A stretch of DNA of 64,000 nt. Origin: Episyrphus balteatus. Taxonomy: Eukaryota > Arthropoda > Insecta > Diptera > Syrphidae. The translations under genes and the position numbers were made by a program. The DNA lies in NCBI RefSeq assembly GCF_945859705.1, contig NC_079134.1:68320625-68384624 (forward strand). Reading direction: 5' to 3'. The notes under the pieces were generated by a model. It ran no database searches. It was not told the DNA's origin and saw nothing but the letters and a program-made list of their open reading frames with translations. This document shows positions 32,231-44,348 of the stretch, piece by piece. The first letter of the stretch is position 1. The number at the start of each line of letters is the position of its first letter.

Positions 32231-33185
32231 ATTTTTGTCTCTTTCAGGTATAGAACGAGGAAAAGCTGTCCATAAACTGATGTTGTGCAGAAATTGTCTC
32301 AAGAAAGGCCATTATTCCCAATCATGTATAGCTCGAAGATGCCAAAAATGCAACATGCTCCACAACACGTTACTTCATCAATATAAAATACAAAAATCTC
32401 AAGAAATAAGCAAGGGTCAGTGGGGTGATAAAGTATCTTCAAGCAACACTCCACACCAAGTAAACCAGGCAGTAAACCAGGCAGTGAACCAGGCAGTAAA
32501 CCAGGCAGTGAACCAGGCAGTAAACCAGGCAGTGAACCAGGCAGGAAACCAGGCAGTAAACCAGGCAGTAAATAACGCAGCAGCAGAAACTCGGGTCCAG
32601 AAACGCCACGTATACTTAGCTACAGCAGTGGTCAATGTGATATCTTCGTATGGTGTACGTATCCCATGCAGAGCTCTTCTTGATTCCGGATCTCAGTTGA
32701 ACTTTGTTACGACATCGTTCATTCAGCAGTTAGCTACCAAAAAGTATCGCAAGGAAACCGCTATCAGCGGAATAGGCGCACAAGAGTGCAGGTCCGAGTT
32801 TGTGGCCTCAATAACATTTGAGTCCAGAACCTCGGACTATAAAGCGACCATTGAAGCGAATCTCATGGCCCGCATAAGTGACTACCAGGCTTGGCAAGAA
32901 GTTGATGTGTCATTGTGGAAATTTCCCAATCACATCCAACTTGCAGATCCTTCTTTCTGCAAGGCAAATCAAGTTGACATGCTCTTAGGAGCTGAACTTT
33001 TTTTCGACCTATTTATACCTGGAGAAGTCAAGATTTCATCAGATCTTCCAACTTTGCGGAATACAAAGTTAGGTTGGGTCGTTGCAGGAGGCGTTTCAGC
33101 CTCAAATTCTAATTCAAACTTTAATTGCCATATTGTAACGAAGCCATCGTTAACATCATTGGACAAACTTGTTCGTTCATTCTAG
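32202..33185 (+). pseudogene. BEL nucleocapsid zinc motifs and protease
   Basis: It starts within YNCNKFLSLSGIERGK and holds the second cysteine motif CRNCLKKGHYSQSC. A ten-unit Val-Asn-Gln-Ala repeat follows (32459-32578), then an aspartic protease with CRALLDSGSQLNFVTTSF, and DMLLGAELFFDL near its end. The region closes with a TAG at 33183-33185 where BEL proteins usually have Trp; the frame past the TAG is the same as the RT frame. The protease active site DSGS is intact. Confidence 0.9.
32459..32578 (+). repeat. 12-bp minisatellite encoding Val-Asn-Gln-Ala
   Basis: Ten head-to-tail units of GTAAACCAGGCA or GTGAACCAGGCA, the two spellings mostly alternating; one unit starts with Gly and the last is Val-Asn-Asn-Ala. 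The unit keeps frame, so it lengthens a linker between zinc motifs and protease. Confidence 0.95.
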
Positions 33186-36100
33186 GAAACAGAAAGCCAT
33201 GACACTCCTATTGATGCTGAAACCGAGGAAGAACATCAGTGCGAAGAACATTTCAAGAAGAACACCACAATGAATTCCGAAGGTAAATTTGTTGTGACAT
33301 TACCATTTAAACAGGATCCTATAATATCTTTAGGGGACTCCATGTCATCAGCAAGAAAAAGGTTTTTTTCATTAGAAAACAAGCTAAACAAGGATGAAGA
33401 ACTCAAAACATCCTACATTAGCTTCATGCAAGAATATGAAGCATTAGGTCACATGACACCATTGAAAAATGGTATTATTCCAAGGGGGCACTACGTCATA
33501 CCTCATCATTGCGTCATGAAACCCGAAAGTTCAACAACAAAACTTCGAGTAGTTTTTGATGCATCTGCTAAAACCACTTCTGGTCTCTCTCTCAATGATA
33601 TACTTATGGTCGGGCCAACAGTTCAACCAGATCTTTTCTCAATTGTTCTAAAATTCAGAATGCACCGATATGTATTTACTGCGGACATAACAAAGATGTA
33701 TCGTCAGGTCTTATTACGAGAGGAAGATCAAGCTTTCCAACTTATTTATTGGAGACCAAGAACTGATATGCCACTGCAGCTTTATAAATTAAATACCGTC
33801 GCCTATGGCACAGCCTCTGCTTCCTATTTAGCAACCAGATGTCTTGTGAAACTAGCTGATGACAAACAAGAGACATTTTATAGAGCTTCACAAGCCGTTA
33901 AAAACAATGTTTACGTGGATGATTGTTTGGCAGGTGCAGACAACATTGATGACGCTCATGAGTTACTTAATGAGATTATTTGTCTACTCAAATCAGGTAA
34001 CTTTCAATTAAAAAAGTTTTGTGCTAATAATCCCATGATTTTAAAAGATATACCTGAAGACGATAAAGAGAAATTAGTAACATTCCATCAATCTGAGATA
34101 ATTAAAACTTTAGGATTAATATGGGATCCTTCACTAGATGTTTTCAAATTCAGCTTTAATGACGAAAAGGTAAATAAAATAAACACACAGATAACAAAAC
34201 GAACAGTGTTGGCAGATCTTGCAAGACTTTTCGACCCTCTTGGTTTACTCGGACCAATAATCGTAATTGGTAAGCTATTCTTACAAGAGTTGTGGAAATT
34301 AAATATGACTTGGGATAATAAGCTTGAAACTGAAAAGGCTCAAAAGTGGATAAACTATATTGCCCAGTTTTCACACTTGAACATGTTAAATGTTCCACGA
34401 TATGTCCTTATTCCCTCCGCCAAAACAATCGAACTTCATGCCTTTTCGGATAGCAGTTTATTTGCATTCGGATCATGTGTGTACTTAAGATCAGTTGATG
34501 AAAACAACAAAAGCTTTTGCCAACTTATGTGCTCAAAATCAAGAGTAGTGCCACTGAAGACTATCAGCATAGCCCGCCTAGAACTACAAGCAGCAGTCCT
34601 TATGGTGGAATTAGTGGATAGACTAATTCAAATTCTTCCGAAGAAAATTGACAAGGTATGCTATTATACAGATTCAACAACTGTTTTAGCTTGGCTTAAA
34701 TCACCTTCTTACACCTGGGAGACGTTTGTTGCAAATAGGGTTGCGAAAATACAATCACTTTCAGAGTTTCATCAATGGCAATTTATCAAGGGCCAACTCA
34801 ATCCTGCAGATTTGGTGTCAAGAGGATCAAGATTAGAAGTACTATTCAAGTCACAAATATGGTTTCAAGGTCCAGAATTCCTAAGAAATGGGGAAACAAG
34901 TCCCTTCAATGAATACGATTTTCCAGAGGTTATTCCAGAAAGACGCAAGAAGAAATCGGTTTTGTCAGCAGCAATTCAAAATGAGCTTAACTTGATAGAA
35001 AACATCAATTACAGAAATTCATTTTTCACATTAAGAAAAATATTTGCATTTTGTTTTAGATTCTATTATAATTGCAGAAGACCAAAAGAATTACGAAATA
35101 CAGGCCAACTAACGGTTAATGAGTTAAAACAAGGAACCCGGTGGATTATGGTTTACACTCAAAGAACCTCATTTCCAGAAGATTATCATGTCTTAGAAAG
35201 AAGAAGGCTTGTAAATAGAAATTCATCTATAGCATCGCTTACTCCCTATTTTGATGAAAAAACTAAATTAATTCGAGTCGTTGGAAGATTGGCCTATGCG
35301 AAGATCTCTCCAGATGCTAAGCATCAAATTCTAATGCCACAAAATAATGTAATAACTAAATTGATTTTGACAGATTTACATCGTAAACATATGCACGCTT
35401 CACATAGAGCGTTAATAGCTATCTCTAGACAACAATATTGGATATTAGGTGTTGGACATGCAGCTCGACAAGTTATTAGTCGATGCATCATTTGTTTTAG
35501 AGCGAAGCCAAGATTCATCAACCAAATGATGGGAAATATGCCTCCAGAAAGGGTGAATGTATCGAGACCTTTTTATTACTGCGGTGTTGATTTCTGCGGG
35601 CCCATTAAAACCCACTACAACGTCAGAGGTAAGAGTCCTACAAAATCATATTTGGCTATTTTTGTTTGTTTTTCGACTAAAGCTGTACACATAGAAGTAG
35701 TTGGAGATTTATCGTCTCAATCATTCATATTCGCCTTAAAAAGATTTATAGGAAGGCGAGGACTTTGTCACACAATATTTTGTGACAACGCAACAAACTT
35801 TGTTGGTGCTAAGAGTGAGTTAGCAGAACTAACAAAAGTATTCAATTCAAGAAGAATACAGTCAAGAATCCAGACTTATTGCCTAGAAGAAGGAATAAAG
35901 TGGAAAAATATACCACCTCGTTCTCCTCACTTTGGAGGCTTGTGGGAAGCTGCTGTAAAATCTGCAAAGACGCTTCTCGTTCGTCATCTAGGCGAAGCTT
36001 CATTGACGTATGAGCAGTTGCTAACGGTGGTCATACAAATAGAAGCAATATTGAACTCTCGACCGCTAACACCGTTGTCATCTGATCCAAACGATTTCGA

Positions 36101-36560
36101 AGCTCTTACACCAGGGCACTTCTTAATCGGAGGTCCTCTTACGGCCATCGCAGAACCAGATGTAACAGACAGCAAAATAGGCAGTCTAAACAAATTTCGG
36201 CAAATGCAGCACATACAACAGCATTTTTGGAAAAGGTGGTCGGCTGAATATTTACATCTTCTGCAACAAAGACTTAAATGGAAAACTGAATCAAATAACC
36301 TTAAAAATGACACATTGGTGCTTATTAAAGAAGATAATATTCCTCCTATGCGCTGGAAACTTGGCCGAGTGATTGAGACATTTAAGGGAAGTGATGGTAA
36401 AGTACGCGTGGCTAACGTAAAAACTCAAACTGGAACGTACCAACGAGCGATACATAATCTTTGTCCTCTTCCAACAGACGAGCCAGATTATCCTCCTCCA
36501 ACAAGTGAACCAGATTATCAAGAAAAAAATCAACATACAAGATGTTTAAGATCAAGAAAT
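33186..36560 (+). pseudogene. BEL reverse transcriptase, RNase H and integrase
   Basis: The frame is open from the TAG at 33183 to 38327; the first Met after it is at 33270, and residues are numbered from there. RT: KLRVVFDASAKTTSGLSLND at about 90, FTADITKMYRQVLL with catalytic Asp, and VYVDDCLAGADN with YVDD at 215-218. RNase H: ELHAFSDSSLFAFGSCVYL at about 388, TISIARLELQAAVL, and CYYTDSTTVLAWL at about 465. Integrase: zinc motif H..H...C..C from LHRKHMHASHRAL to CIICFRAK, core with YYCGVDFCGP, FCDNATNFVGA and PPRSPHFGGLWEAAVKSAK, all three acids kept. The domains look intact; the upstream lesions stop normal translation of them. Confidence 0.93.
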
Positions 36561-38327
36561 CCAAAAAAGGTGACATTACTGTCAGTCTTGTTTTTGTTAC
36601 TTATACTAATACCCACATCTTTATGTCACTCACAAACACAGGAACAAATAAATATAAACAAACTTGATGATGGCGTTGGTATATACTTTGAAGACGTTGG
36701 AAAAATTCGCACAGTAAACACATATTGGAAAATATTTGTCTATTACAATCTGACAACGTACTGGCAAGAGTTTGATGAGCTTAAAACATATGTCAACAAA
36801 ATGCAAGATCTGTGTACAAAAGAAGTAACTCATCAAATGTACTACATACCAACAGTAGACACAATGCGAAGCAGGATCGCAGTTATCGAGCATAACAACG
36901 AATTGCTTCAGAATTACCATGCACCAAAATATGAAAGAACCAGGATAGCAAGATCACCCTTTGACATTGTGGGAACTTTGGCGCATAGTTTGTTTGGTAT
37001 ACTTGATCAAGAAAGTGCTGATAAAATACAAGTCCAAATCGGCAATGCATATAGAAATGAAGATCATTTGATTGAACTTTTGAAAAAACAAAGTTCGATT
37101 GCAGATGCTACTTCTAATATTTTAAAACGAAACCACATTCAAGTTCAAGAACAATTTAAGGCCCTAAATGAACACCTTCAAAATACCATGGCAATTATCA
37201 GCAAGAAGGACAAGGTTAACGAAGTACGACAAAACCTTGGATCTTTGACGTCGTATTTAATTCTTGTTCTCACAAATTTCGAGCATATACAAGATCTACT
37301 ATTAAATGTTCTATTGGATTTAAATCACGGAAACATAAATCCACATTTTATAACCCCTCATCAATTAAGTGAGCAGCTGAAACTCGTAAGAAGCAATTTA
37401 CCTTCTTATTTATCATTGCCTGAAGGTTCAGTAATTGACATGTACAAGATGTCAACTGTAAAAGGCCGTTTCTTAAATAATTCAATTGTTTTCGAAATGC
37501 TATTGCCACTAACTGATGCTGAAAAATTTCAACTTTTTAATCTTCTTAATGTTCCTATAATCCACAGAAACAACACGTTTATGGTAGAAACATCTGCGCA
37601 ATATTTAGCTGTGTCATTGCCTAGAGATAGATATTTCTTAGTGAGTGATTTGGAGCTAGGGGCATGCAAACGTTTGGTGTCCAAGAAATATATGTGCAAC
37701 CAAGTTCATCCAACCATTATTCAGCAAGGTAATTCCGAGATATGTGAATTGGCATTACTAAACCACAAGGAGGAGAGCTTTAAGAAATGCATCTTAAGGG
37801 CGACACCTCAACAAAATGTTTGGATGAGACTCAAATCATCTAATAGCTGGATTTTCTCTATCCCATCAAAAATGTCTGGACATTTGATTTGCGGTGATAA
37901 GAGCAACGCCGTTACTTTGTTTGGAAATGGGGTTCTGGAATTCAAAAAATCTTGTATTTTACAATTGCCCAACATTGTCATCAAAGGTAAAATTAATTTT
38001 GAAAGCATAATAACGTCACCTTTTATTCCTAGCGCTAATGCAAGCAGTTGGTTCATTAGTCAAGAAACATCAACAATAAAACCAGCAACGAGGGTCGAAA
38101 AATATCACATTGACCTATCCGAATATAATGATTTGAAAAAAAATATCAAGGATATAATGGACATGTCTAAGGAACTACCAGCCCCCACTGACATCGACGT
38201 TCATGATTACCATCACTATGGAAGCAGTCTTCTTCTTTTCATATGCATGATTGGGATCATCTTCACTCTTTATTGGCGAAAAAGAAGGCCAACTCCTATG
38301 CCGAGAACGTTTGAGGTCAGCGTATAG
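36561..38327 (+). pseudogene. BEL env-like region, fused in frame to Pol
   Basis: The last 580 residues follow the integrase without a stop. A hydrophobic stretch (TLLSVLFLLLILIPTSLC, about residue 1103) looks like a signal or internal membrane segment. A basic RTRIAR site at about residue 1223 is followed by SPFDIVGTLAHSLFGIL, in the place and style of the cleavage site and fusion peptide of baculovirus F-type proteins. Several Cys and N-glycosylation sites follow. A transmembrane segment SSLLLFICMIGIIFTLYW with a basic cytoplasmic tail ends the protein. The resemblance to F-type envelopes is from memory of the family; function is not shown. Confidence 0.75.
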
Positions 38328-38388
38328 ATTTAAGTTAAATATTTAAGTTAAATAGTTTGAATCTAATTTAGAGAGTTAAGAACCCTCA

Positions 38389-38401
38389 AAAGGGGGGAGT
38401 A
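38389..38401 (+). promoter_or_regulatory. BEL polypurine tract
   Basis: AAAGGGGGGAGTA directly precedes the right LTR, the expected primer for plus-strand DNA. Confidence 0.85.
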
Positions 38402-38749
38402 TGTTCATATTTCATTTAAAATAATTTTTGTAAAGTGCAACAATAATCTTTTTCTTATTAATCATGTTCAAATTTCATTTAAATTCATTAGATTCTTTTT
38501 TTGTCGTTAATTTATGCAAGCGTGTGAACAGCTAAAATTTTTGTGTTTCACGGATTTTGTATATTTTCGTTGTTACCTGTTCCCACGCTTGAATATTTTT
38601 GCATAGTTGCACTTTTAATATAATTAATTTTCATTTGTACTTTGTTTTCAACCTATCATATTTTTCTTGTCTGAAATAAAATTCAGTTTGCTGTAAACCT
38701 TTGAGAATTAAACATCGTGTTTTTTTTTAACTGTTTTGAGAATTAAACA
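38402..38749 (+). repeat. BEL 3' LTR
   Basis: Starts TGTTCATATTTC, ends GAGAATTAAACA, and is followed by the second AATTT. It matches the left LTR except for the 13-base gap, a T-run length change and one or a few substitutions. Confidence 0.95.
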
Positions 38750-39726
38750 AATTTTGAACAATTTATTTGAAAATTTAGTTATTTTTTTTTGAAAAAATTC
38801 AAAAAAATCGAATTTTTTTACATTGTTTATCGTTTTTTGGCTGGTTTGTTCTCTTTTGCACAAATACATTGCATGTTTTCCATTTAAAAATAATTTAACT
38901 GTTACTTTAGTGTTGGTTAAATTTCGACAGTCTATCGATAGCGTCGATAGCAAAAAAATATCGAGTATATCGATACTTCACAAAACTATCGATAGTTTCA
39001 ATACTTCCAAATTATTTTACCACAAGGCTACCGATATTGTCGATAGCTTTGAAATTAATTAAACACAATTTGAACTAGAAGTTAAGTTTTCGTTTGACAT
39101 TGGATATAAACAACGAATTAACATAGTGTTTGGTAGATATCGATAGTTTCCATTATCAATTGTATCGATAGTTTTGAGAAAAAAACTGTAGATAATATCG
39201 GTGGTAAAATAATTTGGAAGTATTGAAACTATCGATAGTTTTGTGAAGTATCGATATAATCGATATTTTTTTTTAATCGATGCTATCGATAGACTGTCGA
39301 AAATTAACCAACACTAAATTAACAGTTAAATTAATTTTTAATGGAAAACATGCAATGTATTTGTGCAAAAGAGAACAAACCAGCGAAAAAACGGTATGCA
39401 ATGTAAAAAATTTCAATTTTTTTTAATTTTTTCAAAAAAAATCACTAAATTTTCAAATAAATTGTTCAAAATTGTTTATAATGTCTTTCTACTATTAGCA
39501 AATAACGTTTGAGCAGAATTATTAGCAATATAAATATTGTTTTTGGTTGAAAAATGACTAAAAACAGTGGGAAACTCTCAAAATAATTGAAAAAACTTTC
39601 AAAAAAAATTTTGTTCGAAGTCGTACCGATAAATCGAAAAACTAATGATGCCAATGGATTTCTCGGGTCCGAAATAGGGCGAAACAGTTATTCGCGAGCC
39701 TGTCAAGAATTTCGACTTGCACAGTG

Positions 39727-40165
39727 TTATTAACGGTACCTGCCATAGAACGGTTTTTTTCAAATCCGATTATCTTCGAAACCGCTTATTCGATTTCAAC
39801 GAAACTTTTTGTGAAAACCAAAATAATTTTTGGATTTTTAAAAAAATTTTGAATTTTTTTTTTTTTTTTTTTTGAAAAATCAAATTTTCGAAAACGGGAC
39901 ATTGAATTTTTTTGAAATTTTGGTTTTAGATGTTGATTAGTGATTTCTACAAAATGGCATACCAATTTTATTTTAAAACTTTTCTTCCAAAAAGTTATTT
40001 ATAAAAAATTAGTTTTTTTAAAAAAACTGCTCTAACGATTTTGAAATTTTTTTTTTCTAAAAATGCATCATAATACATATATAAATCATACTTGTTTTGG
40101 AGGGCAATTCGATTTCAGTTTTTATTTTATTTTTTTTTAAACGATTTTTTTTTCGTACCTATATA
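39727..40165. repeat. repeat R2, copy 1 right part
   Basis: Continues the R2 match to 62446-62895: ACGGTACCTGCCATA, TTATTCGATTTCAACGAAAC, CAAAATGGCATACCAATTTT and TACTTGTTTTGGAGGGCAAT. No coding sequence or termini visible. Confidence 0.85.
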
Positions 40166-40930
40166 GTAGGTATTAGGGTGGGTCAAAAAAATCGATAATT
40201 TTTTTTTTTGATTTGGTACTCCGAAAAATCGATTGCTAGACCCCTCTAGAATATACACACCAAATATGAGCTCTTTATATTAATGGGAAGGTCCTCCGCT
40301 TTGCAATTTTCCATTTTTACATTAAGCTTCTACTAAAAAAAAAGAATTTTTTTATTAATTGACTTTTTAGCAAATTTCTTTTCATATTCTTGTAGGAAAT
40401 TGAACGCTCTACAAAAAAGGCCTTATACACTTTTTTCGTTTATCTAACCGTTGAATAGATATTTGAGGGCCAAAAATCGAGAAAATCTTTAAAAAATCGT
40501 TTTTTGTTCTTTATTTTGTAACAAATTGAAAAATTATAATGATCAAACGCGCAAGACATATTCTTGTTGGAAATTGATTGCTCCACAAAAAAGGTCTTAA
40601 TAACTTTTTTCATTAATCTAACCATTCTAAAGATATTCGAGGTCAAAGTTAAAAAAAATATAAAAACATTTTATATTTTTAAAAAATTTCTAATTCACTG
40701 AAACTTCATTATTTTCAAATTAGCAAGATATATTCTTGTAGGGGATTAAACGTTTTACAAAAAATTTCTTGGAATGAAATTGATTGCTTTAACCGTTTAG
40801 AAGATATTCGTATCCAAATCGCAATGCATACGGGTCATAAGAAAACTATTGAAATCAGTGAGCATTGGTCTATCATATTTTACAATAATTCTTCTTACAC
40901 ATAACTATTAAAAAAGTGTTATATATACTA
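40166..40930. repeat. repeat R4, copy 2
   Basis: Starts near TTAGGGTGGGTCAAAAAAAT and matches 5124-5820. Internally it has a roughly 150-bp periodicity built on CATATTCTTGTNGGAAAT, also seen in the element that follows. Confidence 0.65.
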
Positions 40931-41948
40931 GACTGGGCCAAAAAAATAAAATATTTTTTTTTTGAAAGTTACTTCGAAAATCTTGTTCAGGATGATGAAA
41001 AAAAAATTTGGTGAAAATTTGAGCCGTTAAAAAAAATTTTAAGAGGTCTATCATCGGTGTTTTTTATTTTTATATATGATATGATGTTTTACAACACAAC
41101 TGCAAGACGATCAAAGTAAAAAAAATTTCTGTTCATTTTTTCTTATATAAAATTAAATTTCCTACAAAAAAGATCAAAGTGAAAATTTTCGTCAGACGAG
41201 CAGTATTCGAGTAATTAAGCTTTTTAAATCGAAGTGTTTTTTTCAATTTGACTGTTTCACTTTGGAATTTTGTGATGAGCAAATAAGTGAATAGAAAAAT
41301 AAAACCACGACAGATTCTTATAGGAAATTTAATTCTCTACAAAAAAGGTCTCCTAGTAATTTTCCCTAAATTGAGTTCTGAAGAAGTTATTCACGATTTA
41401 AATCGAGAAAAAAATTAAAAAATCAATTTTCAATTTCAAAATTTTCTAATTCACTGAAAATTCAATATTTTCAAATTAGAAAGATGTTTTCTTGTAGGGA
41501 CTTAAACGTTCTATAAAAAGTTCCCTGGCAGCAAATTAATTGCTTTAACCGTTTAGAAGATAATCGTATTCAAATCGCAATGCATACTTGTCATAAGAAA
41601 ACTATTGAAATCAGTGGACATTGGTTTTGATACGAATATCTTCTTAACGGTTAAAGCAATCAATTTGCTGCCAAGGAACTTTTTATAGAACGTTTAAGTC
41701 CCTACAAGAAAACATCTTGCTAATTTGAAAATATTAAATTTTCAGTGAATTAGAAAATTTTGAAATTGAAAATTGATTTTTTAATTTTTTTCTCGATTTA
41801 AATCGTGAATAACTTCTTCAGAACTCAATTTAGGGAAAATTACTAGGAGACCTTTTTTGTAGAGAATTAAATTTCCTATAAGAATCTGTCGTGGTTTTAT
41901 TTTTCTATTCACTTATTTGCTCATCACAAAATTCCAAAGTGAAACAGT

Positions 41949-43545
41949 TGTAATGATGCATCCTGCAATGCATTACATTTAACCTCTACAACAACAAACT
42001 ACTCCCAAAACAACTCATCACCAGCCAACTAAGCAACTACCTACCTCTCAGCATCAGCATCACCAGCCGCCGACGCATGCGACATACATACCTTCATTAC
42101 CAACCAGCAACAACAACAACCCCAAACGCATCACCGCTCCCATGTACCTAGCCAAGCATATCCACATCACTGATAGCAAATTATGATAACACCCACGCAA
42201 TCGTTCAATGTGCAGTGTGGTGAATTGAAAAGAGAATCAACAAAAAGAATTGTGGTGAATTCAAAACACGAAGAAGACGCAAAAAGAGAAACTACAAAAA
42301 TCTAATGTTCTTCGTGTGGTAAACTGGTACATCACGCACTGATGGCAGAACGAATATCGCACAAAGAAGAAAAGGTAAAAATATGAAATTATCATGTGTG
42401 GTGAAAAACACATGGCACGATAAGCCTGTGGTCAAGTGTTTATACTAAAGCCAAATATGCGTAGCCCGCTACCCGTAACCCCGCCGTGTACCATAAAACA
42501 CTAAATACACATATTCTATGAGCACCTGATAAAATAGAAACATTATGTGCAATACAGGGTGCCCTACATATATATAAAACATGTTATAAATTTACATAAC
42601 AGTTTATATTTTATATAAGTTGGTACGGTAAATATTAACATATAAGACTATATCAAAATGGAATTCATATGATATTTTATCGTTTGTGTGCTTATAATTC
42701 ACACCCACTTTGTGCCAGATATATTAATAAGAAGGCACCAAAGGGCCAGCAAAAAGCAGGTTGAGAGTGTTTAACTTAAAGCCTTATACCATACGGATAC
42801 CGAAGATTTCCCCCCACCAGCGGTAAGGGATCTAAAGTTTATGTATAGCCGGTACCATACCGTAGATTAACCGATTTACAGTCGTAGAAATCCAAAGGGA
42901 ACTCTGTGAACAACCGGTTAAAAACCGTTGAAAATCTAAGGGAAACCTTATAGCTAAACCGATTAAAAATCGTTGAAATCCAGAGGAAACTCTGTGAACA
43001 ACCGGTTAAAAACCGTTGAAAAACTATGGGAAACCTTAAAGCTAAACCGATTAAAAATCGTTGAAATCCAGAGGAAACTCTGTGAGCAACCAGTTCAAAA
43101 CCGTTGGAAAGCTAAGGCAAACCTTAAAGCTAAACCGATTAAAAATCGTTGAAAACCGGAGGAAACTCTGTGAGCAACCGGTTTACAACCGTTGAAAAGC
43201 TAAGGGAAACCTTACAGCTAAACCGATTAAGAGTCGTTGAAAAAACGGTTAGAAACCGTTGAACAACCAGAGGTCACTCTGTTGAAAACTGGTTAGAACC
43301 CAGCATTGCGTTACGCGCAAAACCAGAGAAAAGGACCGCCAATAGCAGAGACCAGAGTTGCCGTGTTCAGCAAAAAATCAGAGATACCGCCGTAAAAGAA
43401 AATAGTGTTTAATATTAAGTTTTATGAATAAATAAAGGATTAAAAATAATAAATGATCTTTTAATATGTCAAGGTTCAGTACCTCCCTTGGTTGACCCTG
43501 GACCCGACGAGCATACCTCAGCTATAAAATCCAAGGTACATCACA
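41949..43545 (+). mobile_element. probable solo LTR, 1597 bp, TSD CAGT
   Basis: Starts TGTAATGATG and ends CATCACA, flanked by CAGT (41945-41948, 43546-43549); the left foldback arm near 41255 has the empty site. There is no coding sequence. TG...CA ends, a four-base duplication, and late AATAAA signals (about 43430) fit a solo LTR of a Ty3/Gypsy-type element, though 1.6 kb is long. It contains 88-bp tandem repeats. The orientation is inferred from the AATAAA. Confidence 0.65.
42880..43280 (+). repeat. 88-bp tandem repeats (44-bp subunits) in the solo LTR
   Basis: AAACCGTTGAAAA recurs at about 42922, 43010, 43098 and 43186, giving an 88-base period. Each unit is two related halves, one with ACCGGTTAAAAACCGTTG and one with ACCGATTAAAAATCGTTG, so the older period is about 44. 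Confidence 0.9.
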
Positions 43546-43810
43546 CAGTCAAATTGAAAAAATACTTCGATTTAAAAAGCTTAATTACTCGAATACGGCT
43601 TGTCTGACGAAAATTTTCAATTAGATCTTTTTTGTGGGAAATTTAATTTTATATAAGAAAAAATGAACAGAAATTTTTTTTACTTTGATCGTCTAGGAGT
43701 TCTGTTGTAAAACATCATATTATGTATAAAAATAAAAAACACCGATGATAGACCTCTTAAAATTTTTTTTAACGGCTCAAATTTTCACCAAATTTTTTTT
43801 CATCATCCTG

Positions 43811-44348
43811 AGGTGCGTTCTTTTTCTTACAATAGTCAACTATCGTTGTTATGTCAAAAAATATTGTTGATGTGTCATTGTTAGAAATTGTTGGGTTTTT
43901 TACAAATCATTTAGGAACGATTTATTGTTAGATATTGTTAAACTGTCAAACACCAAAAAAAATTGTTTTGAGAATACTTTTATTTTCATAATTGTAACAA
44001 AAAATCATGTTTTTTTAATCAAAATAAATTCTCTCGCATCATAAAATTACAAAAATCTCTTTTTATTTTCATTTTTCCGCTTATATCAAAATAAAAAAAA
44101 AATTTGTGTTCGTTTTGTAAACAAAACATCCACTTTGACACATCAACAATCTCATGAATGTTCAACTCATATCATGGAGGTGAGTTGGAAATAGTTACGA
44201 TTTGTAACTATTTGACACTTGAAAACGAGTTTAGGAACGATGTTCATCTGTCAAATAGTTACAAATCGTAACTATTTTGTAGTTTAGGAACGACAAAAGT
44301 TAACGATTGTTAACAATAGTTAACTATTGTTAGAAAAAGAACGCACCT
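43811..44348. mobile_element. MITE, 538 bp, with AGGTGCGTTCTTTTTCT ends, TSD CTG
   Basis: The inverted ends are flanked by CTG (43808-43810, 44349-44351). The left arm of the host foldback near 40985 is uninterrupted and fits the duplication. Inside, GTTAACTATTGTTA and ATAGTTACAAATCGTAACTA words repeat in both orientations. It is probably PIF/Harbinger-like, by inference. Confidence 0.9.

Larger units (their letters stand above)
30238..38749 (+). mobile_element. complete BEL/Pao LTR retroelement with env-like region
   Basis: LTRs at 30238-30598 and 38402-38749, TSD AATTT (30233-30237, 38750-38754), primer site right after the left LTR, polypurine tract right before the right LTR. The internal part is one gag-pol-env frame, as in the Drosophila roo type, broken by two nonsense codons and a 7-bp insertion. 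The LTRs differ mainly by a 13-base gap and a few substitutions, so this is among the youngest insertions in the window. Confidence 0.95.
29970..39726. mobile_element. foldback with terminal CACTGTGCAAG, TSD TTA (copy 2, split by BEL)
   Basis: The ends are the same as the element at 2332-3535. TTA flanks them at 29967-29969 and 39727-39729. The R2 copy at about 62446 is an empty version of this site. The BEL/Pao element is inserted at 30238. The right part (38755-39726) repeats the ATCGAT-rich middle. Without BEL the element is about 1.24 kb. Confidence 0.88.

Noticed and set aside
32196..32247. Possible 52-nt intron in BEL gag (GTAAG...TTTCAG)
   Set aside because: Removing it would restore frame, but it would delete conserved zinc-motif residues. 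A 7-bp duplication at 32213-32219 explains the shift and keeps the motif.
33270..38327. 1685-codon frame as a host gene
   Set aside because: It contains RT, RNase H and integrase motifs and lies between matching LTRs with a 5-bp duplication.
42000..42440. CAA/ACC-rich stretch as a coding exon
   Set aside because: Stops in all frames within short distance, and it lies wholly inside the LTR-type insert.
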